Below, piece by piece: positions 52,795 through 64,000 of a DNA stretch of 64,000 nt (the first letter of the stretch is position 1; each line of letters begins with the position of its first letter). The notes below the pieces were generated by a model. The model was not told the DNA's origin. It saw only the letters and a list, made by a program, of their open reading frames with translations, and searched no databases. Source of the DNA: Hetaerina americana (lineage: Eukaryota > Arthropoda > Insecta > Odonata > Calopterygidae); assembly GCA_022747635.1 (NCBI GenBank), contig JAKTNV010000611.1:34343-98342 (forward strand). Reading direction: 5' to 3'. Made by a program: the position numbers and the translations under genes.

Positions 52795-55700
52795 ATGCCT
52801 TCTATACACCTCAAACATTCACTCTATAATGGAAGATTGTTGTTTTTCGCAATATTTTTTGAAATTTGGGCTCTTTTACTAACATTAACACTTGCGATGA
52901 GGCATCTTTTATGCTCATTTCTTGTCTTGAATGACTTATTCTGGGTTTTATTTTGTGTATTTGATGAAAATGAACAACAATAAACACCATGGAAACATTT
53001 TTGTTTGATTCGTGTCGAGTGAGATTTTCACCCAGAACCCAAAGGGGGGGGTATTGGCACTTTTCATGGAAAAATGAGAAAAATTAAAATTTCTAAAAAT
53101 GAAATAAATGCCTTCTATACACCTCAAACATTCACTCTATAATGGAAGATTGTTGTTTTTCGCAATATTTTTTGAAATTTGGGCTCTTTTACTAACATTA
53201 ACACTTGCGATGACGCATCTTTTATGCTCATTTCTTGTCTTGAATGACTTATTCTGGGTTTTATTTTGTTTATTTGATGAAAATGAACAACAATAAACAC
53301 CATGGAAACATTTTTGTTTGATTCGTGTCGAGTGAGAATTTCACCCAGAACCCAAAGGGGGGGGTATTGGCACTTTTCATGGAAAAATGAGAAAAATTAA
53401 AATTTCTAAAAATGAAATAAATGCCTTCTATACACCTCAAACATTCACTCTATAATGGAAGATTGTTGTTTTTCGCAATATTTTTTGAAATTTGGGCTCT
53501 TTTACTAACATTAACACTTGCGATGAGGCATCTTTTATGCTCATTTCTTGTCTTGAATGACTTATTCTGGGTTTTATTTTGTTTATTTGATGAAAATGAA
53601 CAACAATAAACACCATGGAAACATTTTTGTTTGATTCGTGTCGAGTGAGATTTTCACCCAGAACCCAAAGGGGGGGGTATTGGCACTTTTCATGGAAAAA
53701 TGAGAAAAATTAAAATTTCTAAAAATGAAATAAATGCCTTCTATACACCTCAAACATTCACTCTATAATGGAAGATTGTTGTTTTTCGCAATATTTTTTG
53801 AAATTTGGGCTCTTTTACTAACATTAACACTTGCGATGAGGCATCTTTTATGCTCATTTCTTGTCTTGAATGACTTATTCTGGGTTTTATTTTGTGTATT
53901 TGATGAAAATGAACAACAATAAACACCATGGAAACATTTTTGTTTGATTCGTGTCGAGTGAGATTTTCACCCAGAACCCAAAGGGGGGGGTATTGGCACT
54001 TTTCATGGAAAAATGAGAAAAATAAAAATTTCTAAAAATGAAATAAATGCCTTCTATACACCTCAAACATTCACTCTATAATGGAAGATTGTTGTTTTTC
54101 GCAATATTTTTTGAAATTTGGGCTCTTTTACTAACATTAACACTTGCGATGAGGCATCTTTTATGCTTATTTCTTGTCTTGAATGACTTATTCTGGGTTT
54201 TATTTTGTTTATTTGATGAAAATGAACAACAATAAACACCATGGAAACATTTTTGTTTGATTCGTGTCGAGTGAGATTTTCACCCAGAACCCAAAGGGGG
54301 GGGTATTGGCACTTTTCATGGAAAAATTAGAAAAATTAAAATTTCTAAAAATGAAATAAATGCCTTCTATACACCTCAAACATTCACTCTATAATGGAAG
54401 ATTGTTGTTTTTCGCAATATTTTTTGAAATTTGGGCTCTTTTACTAACGTTAACACTTGCGATGAGGCATCTTTTATGCTCATTTCTTGTCTTGAATGAC
54501 TTATTCTGGGTTTTATTTTGTTTATTTGATGAAAATGAACAACAATAAACACCATGGAAACATTTTTGTTTGATTCGTGTCGAGTGAGATTTTCACCCAG
54601 AACCCAAAGGGGGGGGTATTGGCACTTTTCATGGAAAAATGAGAAAAATTAAAATTTTTAAAAATGAAATAAATGCCTTCTATACACCTCAAACATTCAC
54701 TCTATAATGGAAGATTGTTGTTTTTCGCAATATTTTTTGAAATTTGGGCTCTTTTACTAACATTAACACTTGCGATGACGCATCTTTTATGCTCATTTCT
54801 TGTCTTGAATGACTTATTCTGGGTTTTATTTTGTTTATTTGATGAAAATGAACAACAATAAACACCATGGAAACATTTTTGTTTGATTCGTGTCGAGTGA
54901 GATTTTCACCTAGAACCTAAAGGGGGGGGTATTGGCACTTTTCATGGAAAAATGAGAAAAATTAAAATTTCTAAAAATGAAATAAATGCCTTCTATACAC
55001 CTCAAACATTCACTCTATAATGGAAGATTGTTGTTTTTCGCGATATTTTTTGAAATTTGGGTTCTTTTACTAACATTAACACTTGCGATGAGGCATCTTT
55101 TATGCTCATTTCTTGTCTTGAATGATTTATTCTGGGTTTTATTTTGTTTATTTGATGAAAATGAACAACAATAAACACCATGGAAACATTTTTGTTTTAT
55201 TCGTGTCGAGTGTGATTTTCACCTAGAACCTAAAGGGGGGGGTATTGGCACTTTTCATGGAAAAATGAGAAAAATTAAAATTTTTAAAAATGAAATAAAT
55301 GCCTTCTATACACCTCAAACATTCACTCTATAATGGAAGATTGTTGTTTTTCGCAATATTTTTTGAAATTTGGGCTCTTTTACTAACATTAACACTTGCG
55401 ATGAGGCATCTTTTATGCTCATTTCTTGTCTTGAATGACTTATTCTGGGTTTTATTTTGTTTATTTGATGAAAATGAACAACAATAAACACCATGGAAAC
55501 ATTTTTGTTTGATTCGTGTCGAGTGAGATTTTCACCCAGAACCCAAAGGGGGGGGTATTGGCACTTTTCATGGAAAAATGAGAAAAATTAAAATTTCTAA
55601 AAATGAAATAAATGCCTTCTATACACCTCAAACATTCACTCTATAATGGAAGATTGTTGTTTTTCGCAATATTTTTTGAAATTTGGGCTCTTTTACTAAC

Positions 55701-58700
55701 ATTAACACTTGCGATGAGGCATCTTTTATGCTCATTTCTTGTCTTGAATGACTTATTCTGGGTTTTATTTTGTGTATTTGATGAAAATGAACAACAATAA
55801 ACACCATGGAAACATTTTTGTTTGATTCGTGTCGAGTGAGATTTTCACCTAGAACCCAAAGGGGGGGGTATTGGCACTTTTCATGGAAAAATGAGAAAAA
55901 TTAAAATTTCTAAAAATGAAATAAATGCCTTCTATACACCTCAAACATTCACTCTATAATGGAAGATTGTTGTTTTTCGCAATATTTTTTGAAATTTGGG
56001 CTCTTTTACTAACATTAACACTTGCGATGAGGCATCTTTTATGCTCATTTCTTGTCTTGAATGACTTATTCTGGGTTTTATTTTGTTTATTTGATGAAAA
56101 TGAACAACAATAAACACCATGGAAACATTTTTGTTTGATTCGTGTCGAGTGAGATTTTCACCCAGAACCCAAAGGGGGGGGTATTGGCACTTTTCATGGA
56201 AAAATGAGAAAAATTAAAATTTTTAAAAATGAAATAAATGCCTTCTATACACCTCAAACATTCACTCTATAATGGAAGATTGTTGTTTTTCGCAATATTT
56301 TTTGAAATTTGGGCTCTTTTGCTAACATTAACACTTGCGATGAGGCATCTTTTATGCTCATTTCTTGTCTTGAATGACTTATTCTGGGTTTTATTTTGTT
56401 TATTTGATGAAAATGAACAACAATAAACACCATGGAAACATTTTTGTTTGATTCGTGTCGAGTGAGATTTTCACCCAGAACCCAAAGGGGGGGGTATTGG
56501 CACTTTTCATGGAAAAATGAGAAAAATTAAAATTTCTAAAAATGAAATAAATGCCTTCTATACACCTCAAACATTCACTCTATAATGGAAGATTGTTGTT
56601 TTTCGCAATATTTTTTGAAATTTGGGCTCTTTTACTAACATTAACACTTGCGATGAGGCATCTTTTATGCTCATTTCTTGTCTTGAATGACTTATTCTGG
56701 GTTTTATTTTGTGTATTTGATGAAAATGAACAACAATAAACACCATGGAAACATTTTTGTTTGATTCGTGTCGAGTGAGATTTTCACCCAGAACCCAAAG
56801 GGGGGGGTATTGGCACTTTTCATGGAAAAATGAGAAAAATTAAAATTTCTAAAAATGAAATAAATGCCTTCTATACACCTCAAACATTCACTCTATAATG
56901 GAAGATTGTTGTTTTTCGCAATATTTTTTGAAATTTGGGCTCTTTTACTAACATTAACATTTGCGATGACGCATCTTTTATGCTCATTTCTTGTCTTGAA
57001 TGACTTATTCTGGGTTTTATTTTGTTTATTTGATGAAAATGAACAACAATAAACACCATGGAAACATTTTTGTTTGATTCGTGTCGAGTGAGATTTTCAC
57101 CCAGAACCCAAAGGGGGGGGTATTGGCACTTTTCATGGAAAAATGAGAAAAATTAAAATTTCTAAAAATGAAATAAATGCCTTCTATACACCTCAAACAT
57201 TCACTCTATAATGGAAGATTGTTGTTTTTCGCAATATTTTTTGAAATTTGGGCTCTTTTACTAACATTAACACTTGCGATGAGGCATCTTTTATGCTCAT
57301 TTCTTGTCTTGAATGACTTATTCTGGGTTTTATTTTGTGTATTTGATGAAAATGAACAACAATAAACACCATGGAAACATTTTTGTTTGATTCGTGTCGA
57401 GTGAGATTTTCACCTAGAACCCAAAGGGGGGGGTATTGGCACTTTTCATGGAAAAATGAGAAAAATTAAAATTTCTAAAAATGAAATAAATGCCTTCTAT
57501 ACACCTCAAACATTCACTCTATAATGGAAGATTGTTGTTTTTCGCAATATTTTTTGAAATTTGGGCTCTTTTACTAACATTAACACTTGCGATGAGGCAT
57601 CTTTTATGCTCATTTCTTGTCTTGAATGACTTATTCTGGGTTTTATTTTGTTTATTTGATGAAAATGAACAACAATAAACACCATGGAAACATTTTTGTT
57701 TGATTCGTGTCGAGTGAGATTTTCACCCAGAACCCAAAGGGGGGGGTATTGGCACTTTTCATGGAAAAATGAGAAAAATTAAAATTTTTAAAAATGAATA
57801 AATGCCTTCTATACACCTCAAACATTCACTCTATAATGGAAGATTGTTGTTTTTCGCAATATTTTTTGAAATTTTGGGCTCTTTTACTAACATTAACACT
57901 TGCGATGAGGCATCTTTTATGCTCATTTCTTGTCTTGAATGACTTATTCTGGGTTTTATTTTGTTTATTTGATGAAAATGAACAACAATAAACACCATGG
58001 AAACATTTTTGTTTGATTCGTGTCGAGTGAGATTTTCACCCAGAACCCAAAGGGGGGGGTATTGGCACTTTTCATGGAAAAATGAGAAAAATTAAAATTT
58101 CTAAAAATGAAATAAATGCCTTCTATACACCTCAAACATTCACTCTATAATGGAAGATTGTTGTTTTTCGCAATATTTTTTGAAATTTGGGCTCTTTTAC
58201 TAACATTAACACTTGCGATGAGGCATCTTTTATGCTCATTTCTTGTCTTGAATGACTTATTCTGGGTTTTATTTTGTGTATTTGATGAAAATGAACAACA
58301 ATAAACACCATGGAAACATTTTTGTTTGATTCGTGTCGAGTGAGATTTTCACCCAGAACCCAAAGGGGGGGTATTGGCACTTTTCATGGAAAAATGAGAA
58401 AAATTAAAATTTCTAAAAATGAAATAAATGCCTTCTATACACCTCAAACATTCACTCTATAATGGAAGATTGTTGTTTTTCGCAATATTTTTGAAATTTG
58501 GGCTCTTTTACTAACATTAACACTTGCGATGAGGCATCTTTTATGCTCATTTCTTGTCTTGAATGACTTATTCTGGGTTTTATTTTGTTTATTTGATGAA
58601 AATGAACAACAATAAACACCATGGAAACATTTTTGTTTGATTCGTGTCGAGTGAGAATTTCACCCAGAACCCAAAGGGGGGGGTATTGGCACTTTTCATG

Positions 58701-60300
58701 GAAAAATGAGAAAAATTAAAATTTCTAAAAATGAAATAAATGCCTTCTATACACCTCAAACATTCACTCTATAATGGAAGATTGTTGTTTTTCGCAATAT
58801 TTTTTGAAATTTGGGCTCTTTTACTAACATTAACACTTGCGATGAGGCATCTTTTATGCTCATTTCTTGTCTTGAATGACTTATTCTGGGTTTTATTTTG
58901 TTTATTTGATGAAAATGAACAACAATAAACACCATGGAAACATTTTTGTTTGATTCGTGTCGAGTGAGATTTTCACCCAGAACCCAAAGGGGGGGGTATT
59001 GGCACTTTTCATGGAAAAATGAGAAAAATTAAAATTTCTAAAAATGAAATAAATGCCTTCTATACACCTCAAACATTCACTCTATAATGGAAGATTGTTG
59101 TTTTTCGCAATATTTTTTGAAATTTGGGCTCTTTTACTAACATTAACACTTGCGATGAGGCATCTTTTATGCTCATTTCTTGTCTTGAATGACTTATTCT
59201 GGGTTTTATTTTGTGTATTTGATGAAAATGAACAACAATAAACACCATGGAAACATTTTTGTTTGATTCGTGTCGAGTGAGATTTTCACCCAGAACCCAA
59301 AGGGGGGGGTATTGGCACTTTTCATGGAAAAATGAGAAAAATAAAAATTTCTAAAAATGAAATAAATGCCTTCTATACACCTCAAACATTCACTCTATAA
59401 TGGAAGATTGTTGTTTTTCGCAATATTTTTTGAAATTTGGGCTCTTTTACTAACATTAACACTTGCGATGAGGCATCTTTTATGCTTATTTCTTGTCTTG
59501 AATGACTTATTCTGGGTTTTATTTGTTTATTTGATGAAAATGAACAACAATAAACACCATGGAAACATTTTTGTTTGATTCGTGTCGAGTGAGATTTTCA
59601 CCCAGAACCCAAAGGGGGGGGTATTGGCACTTTTCATGGAAAAATGAGAAAAATTAAAATTTCTAAAAATGAAATAAATGCCTTCTATACACCTCAAACA
59701 TTCACTCTATAATGGAAGATTGTTGTTTTTCGCAATATTTTTTGAAATTTGGGCTCTTTTACTAACGTTAACACTTGCGATGAGGCATCTTTTATGCTCA
59801 TTTCTTGTCTTGAATGACTTATTCTGGGTTTTATTTTGTTTATTTGATGAAAATGAACAACAATAAACACCATGGAAACATTTTTGTTTGATTCGTGTCG
59901 AGTGAGATTTTCACCCAGAACCCAAAGGGGGGGGTATTGGCACTTTTCATGGAAAAATGAGAAAAATTAAAATTTTTAAAAATGAAATAAATGCCTTCTA
60001 TACACCTCAAACATTCACTCTATAATGGAAGATTGTTGTTTTTCGCAATATTTTTGAAATTTGGGCTCTTTTACTAACATTAACACTTGCGATGACGCAT
60101 CTTTTATGCTCATTTCTTGTCTTGAATGACTTATTCTGGGTTTTATTTTGTTTATTTGATGAAAATGAACAACAATAAACACCATGGAAACATTTTTGTT
60201 TGATTCGTGTCGAGTGAGATTTTCACCCAGAACCCAAAGGGGGGGTATTGGCACTTTTCATGGAAAAATGAGAAAAATTAAAATTTTAAAAATGAAATAA
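52795..60300 (+). repeat. Three-monomer pattern and 17-monomer (5.32-kb) repeat
   Basis: A TTTTGTGTATTTG allele (normal: TTTTGTTTATTTG) appears in the monomers starting at 52795, 53734, 55612, 56551, 57177, 58116 and 59053, often 939 bases (three monomers) apart. On a larger scale 52.8-54.9 kb recurs at 58.1-60.2 kb with a shift of about 5,319-5,321: GAGAATTTCACCC (53335/58655), AAAATAAAAATTT with TGCTTATTTC (54020/59340, then 54165/59484), ACGTTAAC (54450/59765), and a TTTTTAAAAATG junction followed by a GATGACGCAT monomer (54655/59972). Confidence 0.8.
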
Positions 60301-60613
60301 ATGCCTTCTATACACCTCAAACATTCACTCTATAATGGAAGATTGTTGTTTTTCGCAATATTTTTTGAAATTTGGGCTCTTTTACTAACATTAACACTTG
60401 CGATGAGGCATCTTTTATGCTCATTTCTTGTCTTGAATGACTTATTCTGGGTTTTATTTTGTTTATTTGATGAAAATGAACAACAATAAACACCATGGAA
60501 ACATTTTTGTTTGATTCGTGTCGAGTGAGATTTTCACCCAGAACCCAAAGGGGGGGGTATTGGCACTTTTCATGGAAAAATGAGAAAAATTAAAATTTCT
60601 AAAAATGAAATAA

Positions 60614-63118
60614 ATGCCTTCTATACACCTCAAACATTCACTCTATAATGGAAGATTGTTGTTTTTTCGCAATATTTTTTGAAATTTGGGCTCTTTTACT
60701 AACATTAACACTTGCGATGAGGCATCTTTTATGCTCATTTCTTGTCTTGAATGACTTATTCTGGGTTTTATTTTGTGTATTTGATGAAAATGAACAACAA
60801 TAAACACCATGGAAACATTTTTGTTTGATTCGTGTCGAGTGAGATTTTCACCCAGAACCCAAAGGGGGGGGTATTGGCACTTTTCATGGAAAAATGAGAA
60901 AAATTAAAATTTCTAAAAATGAAATAAATGCCTTCTATACACCTCAAACATTCACTCTATAATGGAAGATTGTTGTTTTTCGCAATATTTTTTGAAATTT
61001 GGGCTCTTTTACTAACATTAACACTTGCGATGACGCATCTTTTATGCTCATTTCTTGTCTTGAATGACTTATTCTGGGTTTTATTTTGTTTATTTGATGA
61101 AAATGAACAACAATAAACACCATGGAAACATTTTTGTTTGATTCGTGTCGAGTGAGAATTTCACCCAGAACCCAAAGGGGGGGGTATTGGCACTTTTCAT
61201 GGAAAAATGAGAAAAATTAAAATTTCTAAAAATGAAATAAATGCCTTCTATACACCTCAAACATTCACTCTATAATGGAAGATTGTTGTTTTTCGCAATA
61301 TTTTTTGAAATTTGGGCTCTTTTACTAACGTTAACACTTGCGATGAGGCATCTTTTATGCTCATTTCTTGTCTTGAATGACTTATTCTGGGTTTTATTTT
61401 GTTTATTTGATGAAAATGAACAACAATAAACACCATGGAAACATTTTTGTTTGATCCGTGTCGGGTGAGATTTTCACCCAGAACCCAAAGGGGGGGGTAT
61501 TGGCACTTTTCATGGAAAAATGAGAAAAATTAAAATTTCTAAAAATGAAATAAATGCCTTCTATACACCTCAAACATTCACTCTATAATGGAAGATTGTT
61601 GTTTTTCGCAATATTTTTTGAAATTTGGGCTCTTTTACTAACATTAACACTTGCGATGAGGCATCTTTTATGCTCATTTCTTGTCTTGAATGACTTATTC
61701 TGGGTTTTATTTTGTTTATTGATGAAAATGAACAACAATAAACACCATGGAAACATTTTTGTTTGATTCGTGTCGAGTGAGATTTTCACCCAGAACCCAA
61801 AGGGGGGGGTATTGGCACTTTTCATGGAAAAATGAGAAAAATTAAAATTTCTAAAAATGAAATAAATGCCTTCTATACACCTCAAACATTCACTCTATAA
61901 TGGAAGATTGTTGTTTTTTCGCAATATTTTTTGAAATTTGGGCTCTTTTACTAACATTAACACTTGCGATGAGGCATCTTTTATGCTCATTTCTTGTCTT
62001 GAATGACTTATTCTGGGTTTTATTTTGTGTATTTGATGAAAATGAACAACAATAAACACCATGGAAACATTTTTGTTTGATTCGTGTCGAGTGAGATTTT
62101 CACCCAGAACCCAAAGGGGGGGTATTGGCACTTTTCATGGAAAAATGAGAAAAATTAAAATTTCTAAAAATGAAATAAATGCCTTCTATACACCTCAAAC
62201 ATTCACTCTATAATGGAAGATTGTTGTTTTTCGCAATATTTTTTGAAATTTGGGCTCTTTTACTAACATTAACACTTGCGATGACGGCATCTTTTATGCT
62301 CATTTCTTGTCTTGAATGACTTATTCTGGGTTTTATTTTGTTTATTTGATGAAAATGAACAACAATAAACACCATGGAAACATTTTTGTTTGATTCGTGT
62401 CGAGTGAGAATTTCACCCAGAACCCAAAGGGGGGGGTATTGGCACTTTTCATGGAAAAATGAGAAAAATTAAAATTTCTAAAAATGAAATAAATGCCTTC
62501 TATACACCTCAAACATTCACTCTATAATGGAAGATTGTTGTTTTTCGCAATATTTTTTGAATTTGGGCTCTTTTACTAACGTTAACACTTGCGATGAGGC
62601 ATCTTTTATGCTCATTTCTTGTCTTGAATGACTTATTCTGGGTTTTATTTTGTTTATTTGATGAAAATGAACAACAATAAACACCATGGAAACATTTTTG
62701 TTTGATTCGTGTCGAGTGAGATTTTCACCCAGAACCCAAAGGGGGGGGTATTGGCACTTTTCATGGAAAAATGAGAAAAATTAAAATTTCTAAAAATGAA
62801 ATAAATGCCTTCTATACACCTCAAACATTCACTCTATAATGGAAGATTGTTGTTTTTCGCAATATTTTTTGAAATTTGGGCTCTTTTACTAACATTAACA
62901 CTTGCGATGAGGCATCTTTTATGCTCATTTCTTGTCTTGAATGACTTATTCTGGGTTTTATTTTGTTTATTTTGATGAAAATGAACAACAATAAACACCA
63001 TGGAAACATTTTTGTTTGATCGTGTCGGGTGAGATTTTCACCCAGAACCCAAAGGGGGGGGTATTGGCACTTTTCATGGAAAAATGAGAAAAATTAAAAT
63101 TTCTAAAAATGAAATAAA
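60614..63118 (+). repeat. Four-monomer tandem duplication (~1.25 kb, two copies)
   Basis: The order of variants TTTTGTGTATTTG, then GATGACG with GAGAATTTCACCC, then ACGTTAAC, then an ordinary monomer occurs from 60614 and again from 61867, 1,253 bases later. The two copies carry CGTGTCGGGTG near 61457 and 63022, at slightly different positions in the unit. Several private one-base indels (for example GATGACGGCAT near 62283) separate them. Confidence 0.7.
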
Positions 63119-64000
63119 TGCCTTCTATACACCTCAAACATTCACTCTATAATGGAAGATTGTTGTTTTTCGCAATATTTTTTGAAATTTGGGCTCTTTT
63201 ACTAACGTTAACACTTGCGATGAGGCATCTTTTATGCTCATTTCTTGTCTTGAATGACTTATTCTGGGTTTTATTTTGTTTATTTGATGAAAATGAACAA
63301 CAATAAACACCATGGAAACATTTTTGTTTGATTCGTGTCGAGTGAGATTTTCACCCAGAACCCAAAGGGGGGGGTATTGGCACTTTTCATGGAAAAATGA
63401 GAAAAATTAAAATTTCTAAAAATGAAATAAATGCCTTCTATACACCTCAAACATTCACTCTATAATGGAAGATTGTTGTTTTTCGCAATATTATTTTGAA
63501 ATTTGGGCTCTTTTACTAACATTAACACTTGCGATGAGGCATCTTTTATGCTCATTTCTTGTCTTGAATGACTTATTCTGGGTTTTATTTTGTTTATTTG
63601 ATGAAAATGAACAACAATAAACACCATGGAAACATTTTTGTTTGATTCGTGTCGAGTGAGATTTTCACCCAGAACCCAAAGGGGGGGGGGTATTGGCACT
63701 TTTCATGGAAAAATGAGAAAAATTAAAATTTCTAAAAATGAAATAAATGCCTTCTATACACCTCAAACATTCACTCTATAATGGAAGATTGTTGTTTTTC
63801 GCAATATTTTTGAAATTTGGGCTCTTTTACTAACGTTAACACTTGCGATGAGGCATCTTTTATGCTCATTTCTTGTCTTGAATGACTTAATCTGGGTTTT
63901 ATTTTGTTTATTGATGAAAATGAACAACAATAAACACCATGGAAACATTTTTGTTTGATTCGTGTCGAGTGAGATTTTCACCCAGAACCCAAAGGGGGGG

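Larger units (their letters stand above)
23951..64000 (+). repeat. Satellite array, right arm (313-bp monomer, ~129 copies)
   Basis: The array resumes directly after the LINE insert, in the same orientation and at the monomer position where it was interrupted, and runs to the last base of the window. Between ~24 and ~57.8 kb the copies are very clean: most differ only by substitutions shared among several copies, and private indels are rare. Shared rare variants reveal higher-order structure, entered as separate features. From ~57.8 kb to the end, private one-base indels become frequent again. Five copies carry an identical internal deletion that leaves a 209-bp monomer. No coding gene is supported here. 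Confidence 0.98.

Overview
The window is almost entirely one satellite DNA array: about 200 head-to-tail copies of a 313-bp, AT-rich monomer, all in the same orientation. It enters the window mid-monomer at base 1 and leaves mid-monomer at base 64000, so both ends of the array lie outside. The only non-satellite DNA is a 1,462-bp insert at 22489-23950: the 3' part of a non-LTR retrotransposon (LINE) on the minus strand. The array and the LINE, whose reverse transcriptase resembles the CR1/L2/Jockey-type families of animals, point to a eukaryotic, probably invertebrate metazoan, nuclear genome with this array in heterochromatin. I cannot name the species. I saw no bacterial-type gene organisation, tRNA, rRNA or CRISPR array.

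Layout. 1-22488: left arm, about 72 monomers. The first ~17 kb carries many private 1-nt indels and a clear six-monomer (about 1.88 kb) tandem duplication at ~2,990-6,750. 22489-23950: the LINE, flanked by a 5-bp target-site duplication (TACTA). It has a 948-bp open reverse-transcriptase reading frame, a ~0.5-kb 3' UTR with a GC-rich hairpin and a 6-bp tandem tail. 23951-64000: right arm, about 129 monomers. Shared rare variants resolve it into overlapping segmental duplications: 9 monomers (2,817 bp, ~24.9-30.5 kb), 13 monomers plus a 209-bp truncated one (4,278 bp, ~28.1-36.6 kb), a ~5.54-kb periodicity (~37.7-51.3 kb), a 17-monomer shift (~5.32 kb) linking 52.8-55 kb with 58.1-60.3 kb, and three- and four-monomer patterns from ~52 kb to the right edge.

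The monomer carries a 62-codon hydrophobic plus-strand ORF in roughly four of five copies, and a longer antisense ORF in some. The pattern of changes (frameshifts, lost starts, stops, amino-acid changes spread with the duplications) looks like homogenised non-coding DNA, so I do not annotate these as genes. The strongest biology is the layered amplification history, which can be ordered from shared mutations, and the LINE as the single unique anchor in the array. I found no multi-gene system.
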